A stretch of 64,000 nucleotides of DNA from Io17-Chloro-G2 sp965226825 (GCA_965226825.1 CBDDED010000002.1:124001-188000), one strand, 5' to 3'; numbered from the stretch's first letter, positions 44,395 through 53,821 are shown. Notes: generated from the sequence alone by a model not told the origin. Numbers and translations: made by a program.

Positions 44395-45204
44395 CTAAGC
44401 CTCCAATGGGACCACGGGGTCGTGTCCCGTGGGAGCGATTCCCCCGGCCAACCCGCCGCCGTCCGCAATGAACATTTCCCCAGTCATGTAATCCGAGGCG
44501 TTGGAGGCCAGGAACACGGCCAGGGGGCCAACATCCTCAGGCTTGCCCAGCTTGCCGATGGGCAGCAAGTCGCCGGACCGGGGTACCGTGTTGCCCATAG
44601 ACTCATCTGCGCTTTCGGTAGGGATATAACCCGGCACCAAAGTGTTTGCGGTAATGCCGTATCTGGCCAGGTTGAAAGACAACACCCGGGTAAGTTGGAT
44701 CATGCCTCCCTTGCTGCAGCAGTACATGTAGATGTCCCGTCCGCCCCGCAGGCCGAATCCCGATGCAACGTTAATGATTTTTCCCCTGCCCCGGTCGGCC
44801 ATCGATCGTGAGGCAGTTCGGGCGCAATAGAACGCCCCGGTCAAGCTCACGTTCATTTCGAAATTCCACTCGTCGTCGGTGATTTCCCAGAGCGACTTTC
44901 GCACATTTTCCTGTACGGCCCCGGCGTTGTTGATCAAGACGTCGATGCGTCCGAACTTTTCCAGTGCGGTCTCCATCAGCCGGTCGACCTGTCCGGAGTC
45001 AGTGACGTCGGTAGACACCGCCAAAGCGTCCCGTCCCAACGCAGTCACTTCAGCCGCGGCGGCATCAATTGGAGCCTGCCTGCGGCCGGCGGCACAAATA
45101 CTAGCGCCGGCGCGGGCCATGGCCCGTACCATTGCCAAGCCCAACCCGGTCCCGCCTCCGGTAATCACCACCACTTTGTCTTCCATACTGAGGCTTTCCA
45201 GCAT
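44395..45204 (-). CDS. Short-chain dehydrogenase/reductase
   Basis: A 269-residue classical SDR. The cofactor loop is TGGGTGLG (15-22), NNAG is at 92-95, and the triad is Ser148, Tyr161 and Lys165 (YCCSK). It oxidises or reduces an alcohol/ketone with NAD(P); the substrate is unknown. ATG at 45204 has AAGGA upstream, but MED at 45186 with GGAAAG is an alternative start. It lies directly upstream of the degenerate SDR (gap 3 bases), so the two are translated together. birA follows upstream on the same strand. Confidence 0.9.
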   Translation of the reverse strand: MLESLSMEDKVVVITGGGTGLGLAMVRAMARAGASICAAGRRQAPIDAAAAEVTALGRDALAVSTDVTDSGQVDRLMETALEKFGRIDVLINNAGAVQENVRKSLWEITDDEWNFEMNVSLTGAFYCARTASRSMADRGRGKIINVASGFGLRGGRDIYMYCCSKGGMIQLTRVLSFNLARYGITANTLVPGYIPTESADESMGNTVPRSGDLLPIGKLGKPEDVGPLAVFLASNASDYMTGEMFIADGGGLAGGIAPTGHDPVVPLEA

Positions 45205-45255
45205 TTCATTCCTTGGCGACTGCGGTTGTCAGCCTGGTTGGGTATCTAGTGGTAT

Positions 45256-46044
45256 CTAGGAAGCGAGTGACACGTCCCCCGCCGTCACGGTGACCAGGGA
45301 ACCATCGTCCAGCCTGAGCAGAAGGTTGCCCAGGCTATCAATGTCCTCGGCCAACCCGGCGTGGGTTTCGCCGCCGCGCCACGACACGCGGACCTTTAGG
45401 CCCAGCGTTGTCAGCATCCCTCGCCATTGGTCCATCGGAGACTGTCCCTGCTGCATTTTCAGATACGCGGAATCCAGATTCAACAGCAGCTGGCCCAGGA
45501 CTTCTTCCAGGGAGATCGGGCGTTCCGCCGCCCGTTCCAGACTCGTCGCCAAGCCCGCGGTTTCTTCATTTTCAGCGGGGTCCAAAGCCACGTTCAACCC
45601 GATCCCCAGAACAGCATAGCATAGAGATTCGCCCTCGATGACGCTTTCCACCAGGATCCCCGCCGCCTTGAGCCCTCCCAGGATTACGTCGTTCGGCCAC
45701 TTGATTTGCGGGTCAAGTCCGGTGGTCTTGCGGATGGTTTGGACGGTGGCCACACCTCCGATGATACTCAAAAGCGGCAGATCCTGGAGCGACGGCCGGA
45801 AAATCACGGAGAGGTAGATGTTTCCCCTTGATGACACCCAATTCCGCCCGAAACGTCCCCGTCCCCGTTCTTGCACTTCGGCAACAACCACGGTGCCGTC
45901 GATGGCCCCTTCCTTGGCCAGGCGGGCGGCCTCGTCCATGGTGGAACCCAGAACCGGATAATACAGGACCCGGCGGCCGACCACCCGGGTGAACAGCCCG
46001 CGCCTGATGGTTGCCGATACGAAGTTGCTGCCTGGTTGCGTCAT
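45256..46044 (-). CDS. birA: Biotin--[acetyl-CoA-carboxylase] ligase, no HTH domain
   Basis: A 262-residue ligase that activates biotin as biotinyl-AMP and attaches it to carboxyl-carrier proteins. The glycine-rich GRGRFGR loop is at 61-67, KWPNDVILGGLKAAGILVES is the biotin-binding strand, and GIGLNVALDP the following turn; a small C-terminal SH3-like domain closes the protein. The usual N-terminal winged helix that represses biotin genes is absent, so it is a ligase only (class I). Distance to the SDR gene is 51 bases. Confidence 0.93.
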   Translation of the reverse strand: MTQPGSNFVSATIRRGLFTRVVGRRVLYYPVLGSTMDEAARLAKEGAIDGTVVVAEVQERGRGRFGRNWVSSRGNIYLSVIFRPSLQDLPLLSIIGGVATVQTIRKTTGLDPQIKWPNDVILGGLKAAGILVESVIEGESLCYAVLGIGLNVALDPAENEETAGLATSLERAAERPISLEEVLGQLLLNLDSAYLKMQQGQSPMDQWRGMLTTLGLKVRVSWRGGETHAGLAEDIDSLGNLLLRLDDGSLVTVTAGDVSLAS

Positions 46045-46214
46045 GCCGCCCAGAAAAACGTTCGGGGATTAAACAGGTTGGGTAGCAGAAGTCCGCGCCG
46101 ACTATAACGGTTCAACTCGCCGCTACGGGTTTCACGCGATGTACGAGGACGACCCAAGCAACCGCGATTGGTCCCGCGCCGGCGGGTATTCGCTCTTGCG
46201 GTGCCCAGCTTCAA

Positions 46215-47558
46215 CTACCAGCCGTGTTCCAGCTTGTCCTGTAGGGTACCGACTAAATCCGTGAGGGAAAGCCTGGCCTGGTGCATGGTGTCCCGGTCAC
46301 GGATGGTGACGCACCGGTCTTCCAGGGTGTCGAAGTCGACTGTGACGCAGTAGGGGGTGCCTATTTCGTCCTGCCGGCGGTATCGACGGCCGATGCTTTG
46401 GGCATCGTCGAATTGGGTATTGAAGCGGCGGCTGAGGGTGGTGAAAACTTCCCGGGCGGTAGGGACCAACCGTTCGTTACGGCTCAGTGGAAGCACCGCT
46501 ACGGTCACCGGGGCCAGCTTTCGGTGCAGGTGCAACACCACCCTCACGGTGTCCCTGGCTTGCCCGTCGCCGGTGGGGGCTTCGGGCTCCTCGTCATAGG
46601 AGTCCAGCCAGAACGCCAGAGTTGCCCGGTCCACGCCCCCAGATGGCTCGATAACGTAGGGCACGAACCTGCTCTGGGTTGTTTCATCAAAGTATGACAG
46701 GTCTTGGCCGCTGTGGCTGGAATGTTGCCTCAGGTCAAAATCAGTGCGGTCGGCAATACCTTCCAGTTCGGCCCAACCCCAGGGAAACCGGTATTCAATG
46801 TCGTAGCAATCCTTGGCGTAGTGGGCCAACTCATCAGCGGCATGGCGCCGCAGCCGTAGGTTGTCCCGGCGTATGCCATAGCGGATGTACCACTCAAACC
46901 GCTCTTGGACCCACCGGTCCAACCATTCTTCGTCAGTGCCGGGGTTAACGAAGAACTCCACCTCCATCTGCTCGAATTCCCGCGTGCGGAAGGTGAAATT
47001 CCCCGGGGTAATCTCGTTTCGGAATGACTTGCCAATCTGGCCGATGCCGAAGGGCAGCTTCTTACGGGATGAAGTCAACACGTTGCCAAAGTTTACGAAG
47101 ATTCCCTGGGCGGTCTCCGGTCTCAGAAACACTTCGTGGGCGGTGTCCTCCACCGGCCCCTCGAAGGTCTTGAACATCAGGTTAAAGACCCTTGAGTCGG
47201 TGAACTCTCCGCCGCATTCGGGGCACTTGTCTACATCCAAGTCGTCGCTACGGAAACGCCGATGGCAATCACGGCACTCAACTAGTGGGTCGGAAAAGTT
47301 CTCCACGTGGCCGCTGGCCGTCCAGACCTGGGGATGCATCAGAATGGCGGCGTCCAGCCCCACCATGTCGTCACGCTCCCGGATGACAGACTGCCACCAG
47401 GCCTCTTTTACGTTACGCTTGAGCTCCACGCCCAAGGGACCGTAGTCCCACGTCGAGCCCAGGCCGCCGTAGATTTCACTGCCTTGAAACATGAACCCCC
47501 GCCGCTTGGACAGGGACATCATCTTGTCCATTGAGGGATACGAAATGTAGCGAGCCAG
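46215..47558 (-). CDS. glyQS: Glycyl-tRNA synthetase, dimeric type, possible CTG start
   Basis: A class II synthetase of the alpha2 (eukaryote/archaea-like) type, charging tRNA-Gly. Motif 1 region is GSEIYGGLGSTWDYGPLG, motif 2 is SFRNEITPGNFTFRTREFEQMEVEFF (RNEITP and FRTREFEQMEVEFF seen), and motif 3 is DRATLAFWLDS, preceded by PSGGV. A zinc ribbon CRDC...CPEC lies near residue 85. ATG at 47531 fits the usual family start, but no ribosome site is near it. A strong AGGAGG (47566-47571 on the complement) lies 7 bases before an in-frame CTG at 47558, which would add nine residues. Confidence 0.93.
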   Translation of the reverse strand: MARYISYPSMDKMMSLSKRRGFMFQGSEIYGGLGSTWDYGPLGVELKRNVKEAWWQSVIRERDDMVGLDAAILMHPQVWTASGHVENFSDPLVECRDCHRRFRSDDLDVDKCPECGGEFTDSRVFNLMFKTFEGPVEDTAHEVFLRPETAQGIFVNFGNVLTSSRKKLPFGIGQIGKSFRNEITPGNFTFRTREFEQMEVEFFVNPGTDEEWLDRWVQERFEWYIRYGIRRDNLRLRRHAADELAHYAKDCYDIEYRFPWGWAELEGIADRTDFDLRQHSSHSGQDLSYFDETTQSRFVPYVIEPSGGVDRATLAFWLDSYDEEPEAPTGDGQARDTVRVVLHLHRKLAPVTVAVLPLSRNERLVPTAREVFTTLSRRFNTQFDDAQSIGRRYRRQDEIGTPYCVTVDFDTLEDRCVTIRDRDTMHQARLSLTDLVGTLQDKLEHGW

Positions 47559-47720
47559 AGAGATTCCTCCTGAATGCCGGGTTGCGGGATACGGTCGCGG
47601 GGGCTGCGTTATGGACGCTGAATTTTCGCCGGCGTCTCCGGGTTTGAGAGTATCAATTCCCCGTGCCGGTGTAAACGAATACGAGCCGCGGGCGCTTACG
47701 GCAATTCCGGGAAGGTGGGA

Positions 47721-48485
47721 TCATTCGCTTACAAGTTGCCACTCGGCATGAACTGTGCAAGCCGCAAGCAACACCTGCTTTACCGTGATCTTTGCGTCCG
47801 AGCGATCGAGGTACACCCGGGCTGCTACGGGATGGCCCAAGTAAGAACAATCCACAGTGGGTCCATCGCTCGCGAAAGCGCCTAAAGGGCTACCTTGGAG
47901 CGACTTGAAAATCTCAGTTGGAATCTCAAGCAATTGATAACGGTGGGGAACTGCATTCGGACGGCGGAAGGCTCGAAGCATTACGATGGAATCCACGGCC
48001 TCCGTGTATCCCCTGAAGAGTTGCAAAGTTCTATTCCGGCGAGTCCTGGCAGTGCGTGCGTCCTGAATCCATGCCGCTTCGGTCAACTTGGAAATATGCA
48101 CTGTCGTGTTGGAAAGGCGTTGGGCCGCGGTTGACTTCAGGGAGAGCCTCCGTTCCAGGCCTTTGCCATCTTCCAACGTAAGATCAAGGAATCGCTGTGT
48201 CGCTGATTCAGATTTCGAACAAACCCAATTAACCGCTTCACATGCATTACGGAACACGGATTCGAACCCGGTCAATCCCAATGGTTCTGCAGTGGTTCCG
48301 TGATGAACTGACAGCGCTAAACCAAAATATTCTATCCACTCAGGGGTCCCAGACAACCAAGTTGCGACTTCACCGGTGAGAGCCTTGGGTGGGGAGGATA
48401 CCGAATCAACCATGCGGGTTACGAAGCGTATTGCCGTCGGAGATAGTCCGTCGATCTTTGCTTTAAGGTTTCCCCGATCGTTCAT
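47721..48485 (-). CDS. Probable restriction endonuclease partner of the adjacent methyltransferase
   Basis: A 254-residue protein I cannot place in a named family. Its ATG overlaps the stop of the methyltransferase gene by four bases, the usual layout of a type II restriction-modification pair. A candidate catalytic stretch is Asp101, Glu111 and ERRLSLKST (111-119), followed by ISKLTEAAWI at 131-140; the SLKST...ISKL layout recalls some PD-(D/E)xK restriction enzymes such as those with LSLKTT. The acidic-x-Lys pair is not perfect, so the fold is inferred from context. No signal or membrane segment is seen. Confidence 0.6.
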   Translation of the reverse strand: MNDRGNLKAKIDGLSPTAIRFVTRMVDSVSSPPKALTGEVATWLSGTPEWIEYFGLALSVHHGTTAEPLGLTGFESVFRNACEAVNWVCSKSESATQRFLDLTLEDGKGLERRLSLKSTAAQRLSNTTVHISKLTEAAWIQDARTARTRRNRTLQLFRGYTEAVDSIVMLRAFRRPNAVPHRYQLLEIPTEIFKSLQGSPLGAFASDGPTVDCSYLGHPVAARVYLDRSDAKITVKQVLLAACTVHAEWQLVSE

Positions 48486-49444
48486 GTAACGAGTCGTCGC
48501 TCAATCATGCCGACGAAGTCTGGGTTCAGTTCCACGCCAACCCATTTGCGGCCCAAGTCACGCGCCGCTATGAGCGTTGTCCCTGACCCTGCGTAAGGGT
48601 CAAGCACCACGTCCCCTGGACGACTCGTAATCTTTACACAGCGTTTGGCCAATGTCATGGGCATAACTGCGGGATGATCTGTTTCCTTGGCATATTTTCT
48701 TTTCCGAGGTTCGGTAGGAATATCCCATGTAGTTCTTAACCGCCGACCGTTTGGACCACGAACGGCATTGATGTCATAGAAATAATTTTGGCTCTTCGAC
48801 AACAGGAACACGGTTTCGTGCGATTTGGTTGGGCGGTCACGGACCGACTCCGGGTGGGCGTTGGGCTTGTGCCAAATCACTTCGGACCGAATCCACCAAC
48901 CCGCACTTTGAAGCGCGAAAGCTAGCCGCCACGGAACGCCAATCAGGTCCTTGGGTTTGAGTCCATCGGGTGTTGCCGGGCGTACAGACATCGCTCGAGC
49001 GCGATTCTTTCGGTCAGGGGCCCGGTACCGCCGGTTGCCTGAAGTGTAAGTATCTCCAACATTCAACCACACGGTTCCGTCTTGTGTCAGTACGCGACGC
49101 AACTGGTCGAAAACTTGCACAACACTTGCCAAATAATCCGATAGCGAATCATCCCTGCCAATCTGAGCTTCGTCATCGTAGTCTCGGAGTGACCAATAAG
49201 GAGGAGACGTAACGACGGTTTGCACTGTCCCGGTTGGTAGGAGGTTCAAGGCTAAATCAGCAGAACCACAAATGAGCACAGACCGTTTAAGATTGTGGAC
49301 CCTGGTACCTGACTCTACATCCAAACGCTCATAGCTACGGGGATAGCTGCTAGGGGCCCCGACATCCGGGCTCTCCGAGTAGCGTCGCCCGTTTAGATCG
49401 ACCTGGTCCAAAAGTCCTGACTGTGCATGCCTGCGAACCGTCAT
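48482..49444 (-). CDS. DNA (N4-cytosine-type) methyltransferase
   Basis: A 320-residue beta-class amino-methyltransferase. Motif IV is SPPYW at 80-84, which in this class usually marks N4-cytosine methylation, and motif I is DPYAGSGTT at 282-290 near the C-terminus, the beta-class order. WLNVGDTYTSG and EVIWHKPNAHPESV are the further common segments. It should protect the site cut by the gene downstream; the target sequence is unknown. ATG at 49444. No controller (C) protein gene of the Xre type was found beside it. Confidence 0.9.
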   Translation of the reverse strand: MTVRRHAQSGLLDQVDLNGRRYSESPDVGAPSSYPRSYERLDVESGTRVHNLKRSVLICGSADLALNLLPTGTVQTVVTSPPYWSLRDYDDEAQIGRDDSLSDYLASVVQVFDQLRRVLTQDGTVWLNVGDTYTSGNRRYRAPDRKNRARAMSVRPATPDGLKPKDLIGVPWRLAFALQSAGWWIRSEVIWHKPNAHPESVRDRPTKSHETVFLLSKSQNYFYDINAVRGPNGRRLRTTWDIPTEPRKRKYAKETDHPAVMPMTLAKRCVKITSRPGDVVLDPYAGSGTTLIAARDLGRKWVGVELNPDFVGMIERRLVT

Positions 49445-49881
49445 GGAGTTATGACCTTAGGCCGGAGCCAGCGAGCCGACCCTTAACCGGCTTCCCAAGA
49501 ACCGCCCGTTGACCGTTAGGCAAACCCCCCGCCGCAGAGGTTGAACTCATGCGTTGTCCCGCGAGACTAACTTCTGGGTGTTTCAAGAACAGTTTTTCAT
49601 TGGTGAGCGTCTTCATCGAACCGAGGGTGATGGCCAAGCGTTAACAAGACGGGCCAGTGTAACCAATATTTTCGATGTTTGTGCGCGTTGAGACTAGCTA
49701 TAGTTGACAGTGGGGAGTGCGAAGCTAATCTTGCCGGCTTGAGGTGACGAAAATTGACCAACCCTGTCCAACAAGCAATAAACCCTCGGGCATTTGAACC
49801 CAAGCTGGATAGCTGTTGATCTCGGTTAGCTTATGCCACAATAATCCGTCTGAGCAAGCCCCAGATTTCATCAGAACAACC
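49445..49881. other. Gap between the cobaltochelatase ChlID gene and the restriction-modification pair
   Basis: 438 bases. A small minus-strand frame (49449-49616, from the ATG of MKTLTNEKLF) ends four bases before the methyltransferase start; it has no ribosome site and matches nothing known, so I do not call it. The rest shows no gene, repeat or promoter that I can defend. Confidence 0.4.
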
Positions 49882-52083
49882 CTAGTCCAGCTCCCCAGTC
49901 TGAGCCGGTCCCGACATACCCGGCAACTCCTGCTGGACAGCTCTGGTCAGGGAGTCAGCCTGCAGGTCTTCCAACTGAAGGTAGCGGCCGCCCATGGCCT
50001 CGGCGATGGGGCGGGCCAACCCCAGCCGAATGAACCCCGACTCGGTGTCAATGACTACCGAAGGCACCCGCTGTGCCTGAACCAGAGAAGCCACGGCCTG
50101 CACATCGCGGAGATCCGAGAATCCTCCGTTGGAGGCAAGGCCGGTTTGCTCCCGGCGGTCATCGGGGCCTTCATGAGAGACGCCAAGGTTGGACAGGCCA
50201 ACGTTGGCCCGGCCGTCGGAAAGCAAGACGATTAAAGGCAACACGTCCCGGTCTTTCATAGTCTCGGCTTCCACCAGTTCCAACGCTTTCAACAGCCCCT
50301 GGCCCAGCGGCGTGCGGCCTCCCGTGGGCATTTCCTGCAGGCATACCTGGGCCAGGTCTACGCTGCCGGTGGGCGGCAACATCACCTGGGCGCCGGACCC
50401 GCGAAAGGAAATTAAGGAGACGCGGTCGCGGCGTTGATAGGCGTCGAGCAACAGGGACAGGACTGCTCCCTTGACCGCAGCCATTCGCCGCTGGGCGCCC
50501 ATTGAGCCGCTGGCGTCTACCACGAAAATAATGAGACTCCCGGTCTTGGTCTCCCGCACCTTTTGCCGAAGGTCCCAAGGCTCTACTAGCAACGCCGGGG
50601 CGGAATTGTCGGCTGAAATGGCGGCCCGACGCTGGGCCTGCCGGGGCGCTGCCGCCCGTAGAGTGGCATCGAACGCCAGATCGGTCACCGGGCCGGTGGG
50701 GGTCTCAGCGGCGAAGTAGCGCCCGGTGGCCGAGCCGCTGACCGTCCTGGCGCGGCGGCCGGTGGAACGGCGGACGCGACGGTCTGGCGGTTGGACCTGC
50801 AATGGGTTGATGGAAATGGGGTCCCCAATCTCGAACGTCTGGTCCCGGGAGGGCGGGCCATCCGGTTCTTCGGGTTCACCGTCGTCTTCCGACTCCCGGT
50901 CAGGGTCCCAATCTGGGTCCTGGCCTAAGTCCTGGGGTGGATCAGGTTGATGCGAGCCGTCGTCGCCATCGGGCCCGGAATCGTCCCTGTTTTGGTCGGA
51001 GGGTTCCCGCTGCCTCGGCTGATTCTGCAACTCGTCGATCATGGAGTCGAGGTTTTCCGTGACCATCTGAGGCTGCTGGAAGGGTTGACGCCGCTGGCGG
51101 TGGAGCAGGGCCAGCTTGGCGGCCTGGCGCACATCTTCCACCGTCACCTTGGTGCGGCCCTCGTAGGCGGCGATGGTGCCGGCGGTCTTGTACATCACAA
51201 TGTCGCCGCGCATGCCGTCAACTTCGAACTCGGCACAAATATCGGTGACCAACGTCAGGATGTCATCGCCGGCGGACACACGGGGCAACAACCGACGGCT
51301 TCGAAGCAACCGGCGTCGCTCCCGCTCTTCTTCCTTGCGCCAACGGGCCATGAACCGGAATGGGTCGGCTTCGTAGGCAATACGTCGCCGCACGACCTCC
51401 CGTCGTTCCTCGGCAGTCAGGGTTCCCTCGACTTCCACAGCAAGACCAAACCGATCAAGCAACTGGGGCCGCAAGTCGCCTTCTTCGGGGTTCATGGTGC
51501 CCACCAGGATGAATTCGGCGGCGTGGGTTACCGAAATCCCTTCCCGTTCCACGTAGTTGCGGCCCATGGCAGCGGCGTCCAGCAAAACGTCTACGAGGTG
51601 GTCGTTGAGCAGGTTGACTTCGTCGATGTATAGAATCCCGCGGTGGGTTGCTGCGATGAGTCCCGGCTCGAAACTCCGGTCTCCTGATTTGATAGCCTGC
51701 TCGATGTCCAAAGAGCCGACCAACCGGTCTTCGGTGGCGCCCACGGGCAGATCGACAATGCGGACCTGCCGGGTAACCGGGGGATTATCGTTGGCGCCGG
51801 ACCGGCACCACTGGCACAACCCTTGCCGCCCGTCAGGCGGGCAGCTATATGGACAGCCTTGAAGAACGGGCACTTCGGGCAAGAGCGCCGCCAGGGACCG
51901 GACCGCCGTAGATTTGGCAGTCCCCTTCTTGCCGCGGATTAGCACACCGCCGATTTTCGGGTTAATGGTGTTCAAAAGCAGGGCCAGCTTCATGTCGGCC
52001 TGCCCCACGATCGCGGTAAAGGGAAACCGGGGTTCGGAAGGGTGTTCTGCGGGACTGTTCACGGAATCCAGGTTAAATGCCAT
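49882..52083 (-). CDS. Cobaltochelatase ChlI/ChlD-type fusion (AAA + VWA)
   Basis: A 733-residue fusion that supplies the ATPase (ChlI-like) and VWA (ChlD-like) parts of a metal chelatase. AAA: Walker A GKKGTAKST (51-59), Walker B GILYIDEVNLL, and a four-Cys cluster CPYSC/CQWC typical of the cobalt form. A Asp/Glu/Pro/Gln-rich linker (about residues 370-450) leads to the VWA domain with the MIDAS VDASGSMG. With CobN it inserts cobalt into hydrogenobyrinic acid diamide or an equivalent ring. ATG 52083 lies 20 bases after cbtA; the longer frame (ATG 52122) would overlap cbtA. Last gene of the B12-riboswitch operon. Confidence 0.92.
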   Translation of the reverse strand: MAFNLDSVNSPAEHPSEPRFPFTAIVGQADMKLALLLNTINPKIGGVLIRGKKGTAKSTAVRSLAALLPEVPVLQGCPYSCPPDGRQGLCQWCRSGANDNPPVTRQVRIVDLPVGATEDRLVGSLDIEQAIKSGDRSFEPGLIAATHRGILYIDEVNLLNDHLVDVLLDAAAMGRNYVEREGISVTHAAEFILVGTMNPEEGDLRPQLLDRFGLAVEVEGTLTAEERREVVRRRIAYEADPFRFMARWRKEEERERRRLLRSRRLLPRVSAGDDILTLVTDICAEFEVDGMRGDIVMYKTAGTIAAYEGRTKVTVEDVRQAAKLALLHRQRRQPFQQPQMVTENLDSMIDELQNQPRQREPSDQNRDDSGPDGDDGSHQPDPPQDLGQDPDWDPDRESEDDGEPEEPDGPPSRDQTFEIGDPISINPLQVQPPDRRVRRSTGRRARTVSGSATGRYFAAETPTGPVTDLAFDATLRAAAPRQAQRRAAISADNSAPALLVEPWDLRQKVRETKTGSLIIFVVDASGSMGAQRRMAAVKGAVLSLLLDAYQRRDRVSLISFRGSGAQVMLPPTGSVDLAQVCLQEMPTGGRTPLGQGLLKALELVEAETMKDRDVLPLIVLLSDGRANVGLSNLGVSHEGPDDRREQTGLASNGGFSDLRDVQAVASLVQAQRVPSVVIDTESGFIRLGLARPIAEAMGGRYLQLEDLQADSLTRAVQQELPGMSGPAQTGELD

Positions 52084-52102
52084 GTGTCGTCGGCCGGCCG
52101 GC

Positions 52103-52870
52103 TCAGGCGCCGCTACCGGCATGGGATGGGTGCGCCGGAGCCTCCAAGCGCTCCCCCCATTGCAGCCAAGTCAGCGTTAACGTGACTCCCGCCGCCAACA
52201 GGGCCCAGAGGAGGAACTGGCCGGCCATGGTCAAGGTGCGGAACAGTTCCAAGAGGTCTACGGGCACCGGAACCGGGTCCGGGTTCCCCGGTATGGCGAA
52301 CACTATGACCGCGGCAAAAACCCCGTAACCCACAGCAAGGGCTACTCTGAGTTGCATCCGGAACTGGCCCGCTACGCTCAGGGAGTTTATCTTGGCCAGC
52401 CCTACCAAGAGGGCGACGATTCCCGCCCCGGACAAGACCAGGAAGACCGTCTGGGATAACTGGCGCAACGCCAAGGTTTCAGCATCGCCCACACCAGGTG
52501 GATTAACCGGAAACTTGATGAACGGGAACAGGGACAACGCCCAGAAGCCAAGAATTCCGACGGTTGCCGCCAGGGCCACCGGCTTCCAATTGGGATGAAC
52601 TCGGCGCAGCAAGGAATAACCGCCGGCAAAAACAAGCCCGAGAATCAGCCCATAGATTCCGGTGCCTACGACCATGCCAATCCTCTGTACGCCCGGGGAC
52701 ACCGGTGTCTCTTCCGCCCCTGCCGCCGAGGGGGATTCACTGACGGCCCGCGCCTCTTCCAGGGCGATTGCCCGTTCCATCACCGGCACCGTAAACAGGT
52801 TGTGGAATCCTCCCACCAGGAGTCCGGCGATGAGTCCGAAGATCAGGGATATAGTCAGGAGCCTCGACAT
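52103..52870 (-). CDS. cbtA: CbtA family cobalt transporter subunit
   Basis: A 255-residue membrane protein with about five to six helices, beginning LLTISLIFGLIAGLLVGGFHNLFTVPVMERAI (here the hydrophobic part IFGLIAGLLVGGF and the following helix). GIYGLILGLVFAGGYSLLRR, TVGILGFWALSLFPFIKFPVNPPGVG, VFLVLSGAGIVALLVGL and a C-terminal helix follow. CbtA pairs with the small CbtB as a predicted cobalt permease, usually under B12 riboswitch control, as here. It may sit in the inner membrane and import Co2+. Confidence 0.9.
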   Translation of the reverse strand: MSRLLTISLIFGLIAGLLVGGFHNLFTVPVMERAIALEEARAVSESPSAAGAEETPVSPGVQRIGMVVGTGIYGLILGLVFAGGYSLLRRVHPNWKPVALAATVGILGFWALSLFPFIKFPVNPPGVGDAETLALRQLSQTVFLVLSGAGIVALLVGLAKINSLSVAGQFRMQLRVALAVGYGVFAAVIVFAIPGNPDPVPVPVDLLELFRTLTMAGQFLLWALLAAGVTLTLTWLQWGERLEAPAHPSHAGSGA

Positions 52871-53068
52871 GGGTCAACCTCGCGCCGCCGCGCCTTGAAT
52901 TCCCGTAACCTAGCCGCCCTCACAGGGTCAAATGCGACCGCACCACCAAGGCGACGGACGCTGGATGCAGCGGCTGCCGCCCGGTTTTCACTGGAGCCGT
53001 GACCCGTCAACGAACCGTGGTGGCTCCGTTGCATTCGGGCGCCCGGTCGGGATACCTACACGCTGGGG

Positions 53069-53275
53069 TTAATGGCACATCAGGGCAACGTGCCTGGCGT
53101 GGTGGAAAAACTCGTGCACGTAGCCAAGCTTGGCCCCGCCAAGCCCCACGGCCGCAGCGTGAACCGAACCATCGACATAGCCCACCATGTACAGCAGCGC
53201 CGTTGCTCCCAATGCCACTGCAAGCCACTTGCTGAATTCCCGTTCTCCCAGAAATCCGGTGATAGCTGCTGCCAT
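53069..53275 (-). CDS. cbtB: CbtB family cobalt transporter subunit
   Basis: A 68-residue one-helix membrane protein (LAVALGATALLYMVGYV). The C-terminal His-rich end HEFFHHARHVALMCH, with one Cys, is the metal-binding tail of the CbtB domain. ATG 53275 is chosen because GAGGAGG lies six bases upstream; longer starts exist but lack a site. It is the partner of CbtA. Confidence 0.92.
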   Translation of the reverse strand: MAAAITGFLGEREFSKWLAVALGATALLYMVGYVDGSVHAAAVGLGGAKLGYVHEFFHHARHVALMCH

Positions 53276-53404
53276 GGAATCCCTCCTCATTTGTTGCTGA
53301 GTCATCCCGATTTGGCGGTCCATTCGGGGCCGCGGTCAATTTGTTTTATTGAGAATGCTCCCGGGATAATCTCCCGGTTCTCTGGTGGTTGATAATGATC
53401 AGTC

Positions 53405-53821
53405 TTATTGCCTGGGCCTGTGTACGAATACTATCCCGTCCCGTCCAACGTACCGGTCTCGCATTTCCTCGAAAGATTTTAGCTTTTCGGATTGCAACTC
53501 GGTGCGTTGCAGGTTGTCGTCCAGGTAGGGATTGGGGAAATATCCCCGGACCATGGTTTCCTCTTTTTCATTAGAAAAGCGGACGTAATAGGACAGTAGA
53601 TCGTCGTGGCTCTCCGCCTCTACAAATTGCACCCCGGTCACGTCGTCAATTTTCACGTGAAAGTGCCAGTTGTCGGCCTCCACGGTGACATAGCCCCCGT
53701 GGACCTCCGGCGTCTTGATTCCCTTGGAGTCGTTTTCGCTCACCACGTCACCGCCGCCGACGACCCACATCATTTTGTCATCGCTTGCCAGCTCTTTGAC
53801 CAACTCCAAAGCTATTTCCAC
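53405..53821 (-). CDS. Unknown protein in the cobalt operon
   Basis: A 138-residue soluble protein of alpha/beta type. It starts with a helix (IALELVKELASDDKMM), has a Gly-rich turn WVVGGGDVV, then strands with VTVEADNWHFHVKIDDVTGVQFVE and YYVRFSNEKEETMVRGYFP, which recall the HutX/ChuX fold (hemin-handling) in layout only. I do not recognise a family. Its GTG at 53821 has AGGAG about six bases upstream. It lies between cobN and cbtB on the same strand, so it is probably expressed with the B12 riboswitch operon and may handle cobalt, a chelatase partner or a tetrapyrrole. Confidence 0.72.
   Translation of the reverse strand: MEIALELVKELASDDKMMWVVGGGDVVSENDSKGIKTPEVHGGYVTVEADNWHFHVKIDDVTGVQFVEAESHDDLLSYYVRFSNEKEETMVRGYFPNPYLDDNLQRTELQSEKLKSFEEMRDRYVGRDGIVFVHRPRQ

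Noticed and set aside
50947..51633. A 228-residue frame opposite the ChlID gene.
   Set aside because: Shadow of a strongly conserved AAA/VWA gene.
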